A stretch of 64,000 nucleotides of DNA from Colletes latitarsis. Its lineage: Eukaryota; Arthropoda; Insecta; Hymenoptera; Colletidae. The notes under the pieces were generated by a model that saw only the letters and a program-made list of their open reading frames with translations, searched no databases and had not been told where the DNA came from. Position numbers and translations under genes: made by a program. The stretch lies in contig NC_135137.1 of assembly GCF_051014445.1 (NCBI RefSeq), forward strand, positions 34,535,501 to 34,599,500, read 5' to 3'. Position 1 is the first letter of the stretch; each line of letters starts with the position of its first letter. Of this stretch, positions 36,559 to 47,744 are shown in pieces.

Positions 36559-37772
36559 TTTTTCCTGCTATTTATGAACACAAAAATGACAAATGTGGTA
36601 CGTGACAAATGTAATAAATTGTGTCATAACATATATTTTATAAGTAAAATAACATTTTTGGTAATAGCATCTAAATTATACTTTGTTTCGTATTAAGGAA
36701 TTAAGCATTGGCGCATACGTATGATAACATCAACGAAAGGCATACAAAGTTGTAATTACTGATTTGGTTATCTGTCATCTGTCAGTCGTGAATAACAAAA
36801 TTAATTTTTGCACTACAAATATTCATGCAAATTCGGTAATACTATTTTCGAAAATAGAATTATACACTTCGAATTGTTTATAGGTTGGTAATTTCTTTAA
36901 TTGGTAACATTTTGTTGACAAATTATTGCCAACAGTGAAATAGGTTATATTCTGACACGTTGCGCCCCCGCTCGGCGGTCTCTTTCTACGACATGACTAC
37001 TTCGCAGAAGGAGGCCACCACTTGCCATGCCCGCTGGCCACCATAGTGGGTAAAATGGTGGTCAGCGAGAAGTTCCGACTAACTTCCTGCTCCAGGACAC
37101 GGTGCTCATCTGCCTGTGTGTTGCTCCGTGTCCTGGGCATCACCATAATGGTGGCACACCATCATCGCCTTTTATCCGATTTGACACAGGTACTCACCGA
37201 AGCAACCATGCCCGGTGAGTACCTGTGTTATCCTGTAGGACAGCCTACCCGGTTCGTCCTGCCACTTTCACCAGTGTGGCAAGACTGCACCAATGAACCA
37301 TTTTGCGGTTCCGCCAATTTGAATTAGCTTGCGGAACCACACGAACAAAACGGCTTGTTGGACATAGAGTCGTCATACTCATGGTCCGAACGGTTAAGCC
37401 AAGACCCCCATTCCTCCTGCCGTCACGTACAATTCACAAAACAAAAAAAGGAATTGTGAATGGGTCATTGTGACGACCAACAGGAGTCTTATATTTCATG
37501 TGTCTCTTCACCCTGAACTTTCCAGCATGGTAGAACCTACCAGGAATCAAAAATCCCCGCCGGTATAGCTCTAAAAATCACTAGGGAGCACAAGCTCCCT
37601 CACCACGACGAGGTAGTAGCCACGAGGGAGTTCATATCATAGACTATGTAATATTTAAGAATATAAGTGACTTAAAATGACTGAAAAATGTAGTGTGAGA
37701 TAATTAAATTGAAGGCCGTTTGCACAAATCATTTGTACGAACTTGTTGCGTGTAAAATATTTCATTAACAAT
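36559..37772. promoter_or_regulatory. Shared divergent promoter interval of Ppm1h and CAAP1
   Basis: The two start codons face away from each other across 1.2 kb. Neither side has a TATA/TCAGT pair, so dispersed housekeeping-type initiation is likely. Roughly half the interval is the inverted-repeat block at 36961-37625; the flanks 36559-36960 and 37626-37772 are AT-rich and probably contain the two transcription starts and 5' UTRs. Confidence 0.6.
36961..37625. repeat. Inverted-repeat-dense block (probable structured dispersed element)
   Basis: A GC-rich island in AT-rich DNA, made of successive local hairpins. Stems include 37033-37044 with 37055-37066 (12 bp, one G-T), 37092-37102 with 37126-37136 (11 bp perfect), 37141-37146 with 37148-37153 (6), 37184-37199 with 37213-37228 (16 bp perfect, 13-base loop), 37307-37314 with 37331-37338 (8), a nested set at 37414-37486 (CTCCTG/CAGGAG, CGTCAC/GTGACG, ATTCACAA/TTGTGAAT), 37528-37533 with 37537-37542 (6), and 37583-37589 with 37594-37600 (7). 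No long coding frame. No target duplication is evident. It could be the UTR end of a retroelement, a nonautonomous element or a structured RNA; I cannot name the family. Confidence 0.7.
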
Positions 37773-40336
37773 ATGTCAAAAGGAAAGAAGAGTGCACGTA
37801 CTGAGGTAGGTAATTAACCTTCGTATTATTATGTTTCTTAATTCTTTGTTTACTAACAATATTTATACAATATGCTTGTGACGAAGTAATATATCAAATA
37901 AGTAATTTATATGTAATGTAATGTATCTGATAATGATTACATTGAAATTACAGGATGCAAGTAGCTCATCTGATACATCTTCCTCGCTATCGTCAGCCGA
38001 AGAAGTAGATGCACAAGATTTGAAACCAATTAAAGATTATTTGTCAGATCGTCGGGAATTAGCTCGACAACTTTTCAAATCTGTCAAAACAGAAAAGATA
38101 CAAATGATGTTACCTCAAGTGTTAAAGGTTAGCTTGTCATTGATGTGTTAAATGAACTGTTAATTTTCTTGTTTTTTATGTAATGGCTTGTCACATATTA
38201 AACTGCATCTGTAACAAAATTAATTTAGTATATATGTCACACATTGTTGTTATTTTTCAAAGTTTATCGTAACTAGATTTTGAGGTTATGTTAAACACAA
38301 CATTTTTGTTCACTTTACGCACTTAGCATATTATTTTATATGTACAAAATAATAAAGTGCTATATAATAATTTGCTGTAGAAAATGGATTTTGGACAATT
38401 AGAAGAATGGTGTGCTAATGAATTAAATGGTATGTCAAAAGTGCGTATATTGTGTATTTTGAATGGGAAAACCATGATGGAATCATCAGATACATCAGAG
38501 TCAGATGATTCAGGTATGTAAAAAAGTAGGATGTATTAAAGATAAAAGTGTTATGATTTAGATATTGCACTTAAATATATCTTCATGGTAATAGGGCCTT
38601 CTTTGGAAATTATTTCTGATACTGAAGAATGGTTTACTGATGAAGATGTACTTAAGCAGGAAGAAGGATTGCATTCTCTTAAAGGAAAGGTAAAAAAGGA
38701 TAAAGTTAAACAAAAAGGGAAATCTTTGTTTCATAAGAAAAATGATAGTAAACCTAATCATAAGAAAGTTCCTGAAACTTCTTATAAAAATGTACAAATA
38801 AAGAAAGAGGAAGAAGCAGAAGTAAATAAAGAAAAAGAAGGTGATAGTTTGTTAGATTTGTTAGAGTTAGAGATGCGTGCAAGAGCAATACGAGCTTTAA
38901 TAAGGAAAGAGGAAGATATAATACCCAATGCATCTAAATCGGCAGCCAATAATGATACTTTGACTGATAATGCTGTAGCTAAAATTGAACAAGAAGAAAT
39001 GAAGGAAAAAGAAAATTGTAGAAGACAATTGGAAAGGATTATAAGTGCTCAACAGAGTAGTGCTGTGGAGGATGAAGATGTAGTATTAGTGGTTCAGCCA
39101 ACTCCAACTATTGAATTATTGTCAAGTGAAAGTGATGGTGAATCTCATGGTGGTGTACGTATAAATAAAAAATTGCAAAATGAACGTGTTATAAATACAA
39201 AGGACAATATTGACAGTGCCAAGAATGAAAATATCAGTAGTGTACATAGTGTAAATAGTGCAGAAAACTCTAAAGAAAATAAAGTAGTTGAAAATGGAGT
39301 AGAAACACAAAAAGAATTAGATACTCATAAAACAGAAGTTTCTAAACGGGTTCATAGTAATAATGTGAGTAGTATTGATACTCAGTCTAAATCTAATGGG
39401 AAAAGAAGAAAAGTGAAGAAAAAATTACACACCAAAGAGCAAATAAAAAATACAGGTTCTAAGATAGATACGCATAAAAGCAAATCGCACACTGAAAGTC
39501 AACATGTGAAAAGTTCAAAAAGAGATCAGTGTTTGCCAGTAGACAGTATTACCAAAAATGTAAAGTTAAATGAAAATGAACATAGAACTGATGATAAGTC
39601 AAAAATAATACACAATAATTCAATAAAAAAACAAAATTCGGGTGAAGTGTCAAGCATATTGAATAAAGTACTGTTAGATGAAGACAAATCCAGTGACTTG
39701 GATGAAATAATTGACTTGGATAATTACTGTGATGACATGGATGATATAGAAAACAGTGAGAATGATAAGAAAAAAAACAAACAAGTTATGCAGAGTGAGC
39801 ACTGTAAATCTCAAGTTGAGGCACGTCCTGCACAAAGATTAAATGGAACTGAAACTTGGGCGAGTCGTTACTATCAAACAGATGATGTTCAAAATGTGAT
39901 AAAAGAGTCCAAGATACAGTCCGAAATTCGTAAACGGTTGAGAGAACGTCAAAGACTTTCTAAACTTAGTACTTCCCCAAATGCAAATTCTCCATCATCA
40001 TCTCCTGTAATAGAAACAGGAAGTAAAATAGTAACAGATAAAAATCCATTGGGTTCAGTCGACGAATATCTAGCTTTAAAGCAAACTGCCACTACAAACC
40101 TTAGTACTGGTGATAATAATACTGATTCTATTACAGTAAAGAATAATGATGCCTCCATAAATACATCTATTGATACCAGTACAGCAGTTGAAAGTAATTG
40201 TACATCAGTTGTATGTTCTAAGAAGCACAATGTTGATGAAAGGACTAATTTAGGTAATGATACAAATACTGACACTTCATTCACCATAAAGAATGAAAAT
40301 GTAACTAATGCAATTACTGGTACCAATTCTGGTTAA
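37773..40336 (+). CDS. CAAP1: CAAP1 homologue (caspase activity and apoptosis inhibitor 1), four coding exons, complete
   Basis: Vertebrate CAAP1 is a nuclear protein reported to restrain a caspase-10-dependent mitochondrial apoptosis loop. Exons: 37773-37805, 37954-38127, 38381-38513, 38595-40336, with GT-AG introns, giving 693 residues. Residues ~35-115 form the conserved core: P-I-K-D-Y-L-S-D-R-R-E-L, E-K-I-Q-M-M-L-P-Q-V-L-K, then E-E-W-C-A-N-E-L-N-G-M-S-K-V-R-I-L. In exon 4, L-L-D-L-L-E-L-E-M-R-A-R-A-I-R-A-L matches the other hallmark of the family, which sits at the very C-terminus in human but is internal here. It is followed by ~500 residues of Lys/Asn/Ser/Thr/Asp-rich, probably disordered sequence. 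That makes it about twice the human length (361). Whether the anti-apoptotic role holds in insects is unknown. Codons are AT-rich and CpG-poor. Confidence 0.85.
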
Positions 40337-40520
40337 TATAATTTGATTTAAAGTCGTCTGTCTAGTAAACCAAATTTTACTATATGTATAGAAGAAATTG
40401 TATCCCTTAGAGATTTTTTAAAAATAAGTTATATAAGGTATCAATAATCTAAAATAAGTAGTAATTTATTAATAGTAGTAACGTTAAAAGGAATTTTTAT
40501 ATACGGGAATATATCATTTT

Positions 40521-40526
40521 AATAAA
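40521..40526 (+). terminator. Poly(A) signal AATAAA of CAAP1
   Basis: AATAAA 185 bases after the stop, within AT-rich 3' UTR. About 100 bases beyond it, at ~40.62 kb, the composition changes abruptly to CpG-rich, marking the end of the transcription unit. Confidence 0.65.
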
Positions 40527-40629
40527 TAACTGTAATTTACTTTTATAGTTTCATGTAAGTATTTCTTTATTGATTTTGTAATTAATAATATTAAAGTACA
40601 ATTAAAAACTATCTTACAAGGTGATCACA

Positions 40630-43600
40630 TCTTGATCGATATCAGAGATCGATATTTTGCGATTTCGCTCACGTATCCCCTCATTGTTAATTTTAGCGTA
40701 TTTTATATATCGATTTCAAATTCGATTTCGATATATCGCTCGTCTACTTAGCTGTACTTAAGAATTCGAATATCCGATCATTGCTTTCCTTACTTCCGCT
40801 TTACATAGTTTTACCATCGATGTGAAACGTTAATTATTCATAAATTATATGAAACATTCACTCTACGTTTCCGATACTTTCATATGTCGCGGGATAGCTG
40901 TTATTATTCGTAAAATGCTATAATCATCGTGTTTTATTCTGGCATGTAGAATCGCCCCTTAAGATTTCCTATACCAGTAGCCGAACACCTTGTGTCGTGG
41001 ATAAAACATTTTGTATACGTTTCTGCAATGCAGTCATTAAAAAATTAGTTAATTGGTAAGATTGCCATTCGTTTTGAAAACGTAGCAACCCATTTATAAT
41101 ACGAATACGTGCGGAAGTCGAACCGGAGCCAACACGCGTGAAAATCGGCCTGTATTTATCGCGACGCATAAATGATCTTTCACGACGTAGGAAACGCAGA
41201 AACTAGTACGCACGTAGTCTCATTGACTTTGTCGTTGCATGTTTGAATGCTGGACGGGGGATTACGACACGGCCGTTGGAAAGATTTTTCAGAACCGCGA
41301 CGGTCTTGGCACAAGAAACTTTCGATCGCGATGGGTGGTTCCGGTGCCGTGGAACTTGGAAAGTTTCTCCGCGACGATGCAAATAAGAGATACAAAAGGT
41401 TGGGAGACCGGCAACTTCGTAGGGGAGTAGAAAGGTCGATAGTGCTCTGCATCATGCGAGACAGATTGTTGACGAGGTTCGAGTGGAATTTAAATGAGTA
41501 ATCCTGAAACGCGTTGCGCAACACCGGGAATTTCTAGATGGTCTACTTCCGATGAAAGTTGCATTTACAATACCACAGTAGACGAGTTAATACAGCGATA
41601 AATTTAAACGTCGCTGGCTGCAACCGTTCGTCGCGGGAGTTTCTTGGATTGATTTCTCGTAATATGGAAAATAGCTCCACGTAACGACGCTCAAGCGCCA
41701 GTATGAAAAGATAGAGCGATATTGTATTAAAATCTTAATATTTAAACAAAGAATTAGTCATGTTTGTGGACGATGCGAATAAAAGGCGCGTGCGATAGCA
41801 ATTTACGAGGAATCGCGAAAAGCGTGGCTCACGATTAAGTCTTTTCATTTCCAATGGCGTTGATTAAACGCCTTTCCTTTCCCGAAGGATTCCATAAAGC
41901 TTTATCCGGAAGAAGCACAGCTTAGACGCTGAAAGTAATTTGTCGTACGCTTGCGAAGTTATGGTCCAACAATTACGATAAATTTGCAATCTCATTTTGT
42001 TACAATCCGTGTATTACTATAATTGTGTCAATTAAACGAAGACAATATTCCTCGTTAACCTGCCCATTTGAATTCTTCGAAGCTTACTTGTTATTCTATT
42101 TTCTAGTTGATTTATTTCTTTTCCTTGATTGTCCGTTAGTAACAGCATCTCCGTTTTACCCCCTTCGTGCGATTGAGTGGGTGGAGGAGTTGGAACTTAC
42201 GGAGTAAAACGCAAACTCGAAGCCCGTATGTGTCGACAGTACCAATATTAACGTTACGTTGACGATCATTTCTCGTGCAAACAAGCTCATCTATCGACGA
42301 ACGTGATGGATCGTGTAGATGAAGGATTCTATGTTCCTTTCACGTTCCCGCGACGCGTCGCGTGCCACCCCATGGAATTCCGTCGAGTTCTGTGAATCCG
42401 CGAACGGAAGAAAAAGAATGGAAGGTCGCGATATCGATACGATTGTACAAGATTTTCAGAACATTGTCTCGACCGTACGAATTTCCTTGAGAATCTTTAG
42501 GGTCTATTTTGCAAAGAACACTTCGTATCAATGTTCTTTACAAACACGTGATGTAATTTAATTATCCACTATTTGTTCGGTTTTGTTGACACACGTGCGA
42601 AGTTTACGCGTTTACATAGAAAGTGAAGGGGAACGAATGCGCAAATTGAGTGCGCGAATACACAATAAGTGCATTTCGCCATTCGCTAGGAATAAAAAAG
42701 GGGTTGATGGGATATAACAAGTAGGCGCACGTATTTCTTCATGCGTGCAGTAAACGTCAGTTTCTAACTCGCATTTCCGTCTTATTTTATCACTTCGAGC
42801 GCTGCATCGTTCGGCGATAATAATCGCTCGAAACAAAGATTGCGCACGAAGTTCTTTTCTCTCGGTCATCGCTTTCGAATTCGTACGAATTACGTTCTTG
42901 TTACTTTTTTCGTCGAGATTTCTTTGACGGATAGCGGCGGAACGAAAGCATTTCACGCGTCCTATTGTGTAAACTGGTTATTTATTCATCAGCGCGTAAT
43001 TTATTACGATTTCATGTCAAACGGTGGGCTTTAAAAGGTATAGCACAATACGAGGATACTTAGTATTCTTTTTTTTAAATATTTTTATAGCCTAGGTGAT
43101 ACTCGTTTGCTATTTTTGACTAGCTTAAATTACGATTGGTCCTGAATCCTCCGGGGTTATTACTCTTAGGCCAGTTTTATGAATTAGATCTAGTTTTTTG
43201 TATAAATAAATTTATATGCGTTAGAACATTCGTCTGCTTCTCAGATCTTTGTTATCGAGGTCACTAGGTCAAGCTTCGAATTTCCTAAGGGGTAACTTGA
43301 TTTTTGATGGATTAGTGGTCGTTTTGATTACCTAGTTTTATAGTATATTTAACGCGTTTCGAAGAGCGAGAAAGAAGCACACGTGGTTCGCTAATAAAAT
43401 TGAGTAAATGGCGGAAATAATAATAGAACGGTGATTGCACGATAACATTACGCTGCGATCGACGTGCATAGTGGGAAATGTCCTGACGTAACGCGGATTT
43501 CCACGTACATATCGGCGGAAAAAAGCGTCGCGAACGTGAAAGGACCTCCTTATTCGTCTCTTCCAAGACACTCGACGGAAGACACAATAGAGATTGATGC

Positions 43601-46369
43601 AACCGCCAAGTCACGATTCTTTAAATTGTAAAACGAAAAACTCGTGCTCCAGACCGCGTTGTGTAACGTCGTCAGACGCGTCTACATCGAGGCGCAGCAC
43701 GCTTCGATTTCTCGGAAACGCCTGTGCTCGACAATTTCGCGCCAATTTCTGGGGAACGAGGAAGCATAGAAATCGCTGCCCGTGCCAGGCGGATAAATAA
43801 TTGCGAATTTTCCTATATACCCATTAAAGAGAAGGGCGTAGACCTAACACGAATGTTACAAATACGAAGTATTCAAACTTCAACGTTACAGCTATCGACA
43901 ACCGACGTCTTTCTTCTTTCGTAAGAGGGGTGAAAATATCTCTGAAAAGAACGAGTATTATGACACAGAATCGTGCTTACTTTGCGAGCATTTGCTTCGA
44001 ATTAAACTAAAGAGATTTCTTCGATTTCTACTCATATTGGAAAACCGCGCCAACTGTTATATTTCAAAGAGTTGCTAAAGGAGTCGAAGAAAATTGGTAG
44101 CATCGGTCACAGCCAACGATAGGTTTCCAACAGTTATTTACGAGCAATTTTCCGCGTCGTTTTGAAGACGTTAAAATTTTCTTTCAGAGACATTACGATT
44201 CGGACACGAACGGACGCAACAGACCGGTAAAATAATGCATTCGCGCGAAGGAACGTTTGCGTCACAATTGACGGAAACGTAACTCATGGTATGCAATCGA
44301 CATACTCGCGCACGAGGGAACCTCGTATTTGCATCGTTCTCCTTTATACTCGAACGCTATCCACATGCGGCCCGCAACTAATCGAAGAAATCTCTTTTCC
44401 TCTTATGTGAGCTTCCTCGACTATTAAATATGATTACCTGGATTGCAGCATGTTAAATAACGGGATTTGCTAACCAAGCGCGTGTCTCGGTCGATACAAA
44501 AGCATCGGTTAGCACGCTTTTAATACTCGTCTGGACGCTAAAAGATAAACCTGGCTAATGGTTATTATTTCTTAACGGCTTGCTGAGTACTAAACGCTGC
44601 AGCGGCGAACCCTCGTTTCATCGTAGATTATAAACTACCCATTTAAGAAAAAATACATTCACCGTTTTTCCTGGTTTCTCATCGAAAGCTTCGTTTTCTC
44701 GACGAACCGTACTCCTTAAATTTCGTTCTTTCTTCAAAACAACTAAATCTAAGGCAGCGTTAAATCGTTAGGAAGTGCCATGGTCCGAGTCAAATGTAGT
44801 CACCATAGCCATAGTTTCTAGAACTTTGATTTCTCGAAAGCAAAATAAAATTTGACGACACGATTTTTCTCCAGACGATTAATAAAACACTATTATCTAC
44901 AGATGAAATATAAGAAACTGCTTCGAAATCAAAACTATTAACTGGGAAATTCTTTTTTAAAACGTAGCATAGTACTGTTTGTTTCAATAAAGTTACATTC
45001 TCAGCACGATCATCGCTTTCTTACTAACATAAACAATTTCGTTATTACGATATCGTCCCAAAGTCGGTGAATCCAGTGACTCAGCTTAACTCACGCCAGA
45101 GTTAACCAAGTTTTCTGTTTTATTCAAATCAGGTCACGAACCACAGTAAATCAATCAATCCGTGAACTGTAAGTTATATATTTCTGCCTTATGCAAACGC
45201 GAATAATTATATATCCGCACGAGTGATTTCGCGCCTTGGAAGATTTTTTAATACCGCTACTCACGATTAAAAAACGCGCAACGATGACCACTTGAGATCA
45301 CACAGGCGCACGATGTTTATCGTACTTCATAAATATTTTCTCCGATGCGAATCAAATCGTGTAACATCGTTGACCGGCCAATTAAACACAATTTACCCGA
45401 TTCGCTATTATCAGTTTCGCTCAATCGATAATTTCTTCGGCGATCCAGCGGGTAATTCGCAACGGGCGGGGCGATATCCAATATAATTTAGCAATCGATA
45501 CGCGACAGCGTGAAACGCGATTGTGCCGCATCCGTGCAATTTGCCTTGATCGTTGGACAAGGTCGATAGACTGGATATTCGCAGAGGGCATTCGTCAATG
45601 GTCCGAAATTGTCGTAAACGAGTCTCTTCGCTGCTTGCGAACCCGTCGAACCGAACAAACCGCGGACGTACGCGTGCACGGACACGGTTCTACGATTTCA
45701 CGAGCCGCGTTTGCGCGCTTCCCGACGTTCGCGGACCCACTTTCCTAGATTTTAAAATTCGTTTATCCGTTCTGTAGTCACTTTCAGTTTCCACGCGGTA
45801 TCAGATCGGGGCGCACGCGCTCGCGAAAGGGAACGAGCGTTGCACGCGGAAATGAAACCAGGTTACGGGGAAAAGAGTGTACTCGCCACGCGGTTGCACA
45901 GCGTTACGATTTTAAATTAACGAGATGGCGCGCGGTTAAAATTACGTCCAAACGGTTAACGGCAAATTGCCACCGGTAAAAACCGCGCTCGAAAAGCATA
46001 TTTTCTTATTCCTCAAATATCTCGCGGAGCACGTACTTACGTACGTATCGAAAGTATCGAAGATAAGAAGCGAGAGGCGTACGCAATCTTCGCTATTACC
46101 AGCGTTTCGTTTTACCTTTCTCAACTTATGATTTGCGCGCGGCACCGTTTATCTTAACGACCGTGCGAACGACACGCGTCTTTTTCTCCCCGACACTTCG
46201 CTTACGGTAGAACAGGTGTACCACCGGGTAACGTAACAGTAATCGGTGAAAGTTCTGGAGGCGATTCCTCCCGATCGCGTAACCGCTGACGCGGTTCATT
46301 TCCTCCCGTGCGATCTTGTGTCCCCGGGTTTACGTAATCGGTTCTCGTGTTATGTATAAAAAATATCGT
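40630..46369. other. Intergenic, CpG-rich, no supported gene
   Basis: Opens abruptly with a cluster of ATCGATAT-like repeats (ATCGATATCAGAGATCGATA near 40634). Open frames such as 41180-41524, 42612-42956 and 43312-43614 have mixed composition, overlap open frames on the other strand and show no domain. No RNA gene or complete transposon was recognised. Confidence 0.5.
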
Positions 46370-46375
46370 TTTATT
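46370..46375 (-). terminator. Poly(A) signal AATAAA of the minus-strand Gly-rich gene
   Basis: AATAAA on the minus strand about 250 bases after the stop codon at 46628, in an A/T-rich context followed by TATAC and A-runs. Confidence 0.65.
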
Positions 46376-46627
46376 CTTTTACAAAAAAACATACTATACA
46401 ATAAAATTTGGAGTTGGGATCACGGGTGAATACAATATTGGTGCATTCGACATGACGTCTACTACGAACGGCACGTTTGCTCGTCGATGGATGTTCGTTT
46501 CTCGAGCAGCCGGCGTGTTGCGAGCCCGGAAGAGACCGGTGTCACGAAATTAACCGTTACGTCTCGTATCGAACAAGACGCGGAGAAGGTCAAAGACTTC
46601 CGCCTCATTGAGGCGAAGCGTTTGACT

Positions 46628-47691
46628 TCAATGGTGCCCGTAACTGCCGAGATCGAAACCGCTGAGTTCGTGTCCACCGCCGTAGCCACCGCCGCCCCCG
46701 AATCCACCGCCGAATCCACCGCCGTATCCTCCTCCTCCTCCATGTTCCTCCACGACAACGGGTACAGCCTCCTTCACGACCAGGGGCACTTTAACGGGAT
46801 AGGGTACTGGCTTTGACACCGTGTACGGCACCTTGACAGGTACCTTGACCGGATACGGCACGCCTATGGGCACCTTGACAGGAACCTTGACAGGGTAAGG
46901 TACAGGCTTCTCGACCGGGTAGGGTACGTGCTTCTCGACGGTTACTGGATAAGGTTGTGGCACGTGGACGGGGACTGGTTTGTCGTACGGTACTTTAATC
47001 GGTACTTTGACGGGGTAGGGCACGTGCTTCGTGACCTCGTACGGAATCGGTTCCGGCACATGGACCGTCTTTGTAACCGTGACCGCCTTTACGTGATCCG
47101 CGGATACCGTCTCGCTACCTCCACCGAAGCCTCCTCCGAAGCCGCCTCCACCTCCACCTCCGTAACCTCCTCCGAATCCTCCTCCGAAACTGTGATCACC
47201 AAGGCTCAGCTCTAAGCCGCGTTTCGTTTTCGATTCATTCGGCTGGACTTTCGACTCCGTGGCCTTTTTCGTCTCTCCTGCCGCAGCGGACAGCACCAAA
47301 CCGCAGAAAAGTAAGATCTGAAGAAAACAAATCGTTGATCGTTAGTCGCGCGTCAGCGAGCCTTTGCCGGTCTCGATCGTTCCGCGGGACGTTTTAAAAG
47401 CGTCGTTGATCGAACGGGTTCAGAGTTGGCAAAAACTTTGAACGGTTATTAAAGAGCTACGGGGTCGCGTAAGAGTCGCGACTTGTTTCATGAAATTCTA
47501 GTTAATCGCCTCGAGTGAAGAATTCAGCGAATTTTCGAGTGTACTTTAAGCGATATCGTCTAGAACGGTAACACGTTCGAATTTTCGCCGGTTACGCCAG
47601 CTCCGTTCGCGTCGCTAGAGCCCCAAGAGACGGGGATTCAAGTGGCTGTCGTACCGGAGCTACTCACTTTCAGCTTCTCTGTGCTGTTCAT
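46628..47691 (-). CDS. Secreted Gly-rich/Val-Pro-repeat structural (cuticle-like) protein, copy 1, two exons
   Basis: Exon 1 (47691-47668) encodes MNSTEKLK and ends AAA|GTGAGT; exon 2 (47317-46628) begins after TTCTTCAG with ILLFCGLVLSAAA, so the phase-0 intron splits the signal peptide. Total 237 residues. After the signal comes a Lys-rich linker ending K-R-G-L-E-L-S-L-G, a Gly-rich segment (GGGFGGGYGG type), then ~110 residues of repeating V-P-Y-P-V-K-V-P and E-K-P-V-P units, and a second Gly-rich tail ending H-E-L-S-G-F-D-L-G-S-Y-G-H-H. Such proteins are typical of extracellular matrices like cuticle, with alternating Val-Pro forming extended chains. The dibasic K-R could be a proprotein cleavage site. 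It is paralogous to 57851-59170. Family name not assigned; cuticle role is inferred. Confidence 0.85.
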
Positions 47692-47710
47692 GTTGGTCGA
47701 CAGTGAGCAC

Positions 47711-47744
47711 ACTGATTCCTCGATGGTCTACCCCCGCTTTTATA
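47711..47744 (-). promoter_or_regulatory. TATA-initiator core promoter of Gly-rich copy 1
   Basis: TATAAAAG runs 47744-47737 and a TCAGT arthropod initiator runs 47715-47711, with its A at 47713, 31 bases downstream, which is canonical spacing. The start codon follows 22 bases after the initiator. This agrees with the two-exon model and with the matching arrangement in the second paralogue. Confidence 0.82.

Noticed and set aside
37022..37327. 101-codon open frame in the inverted-repeat block
   Set aside because: It runs through palindromic stems, has no recognisable similarity, and the hairpin series explains the sequence better.
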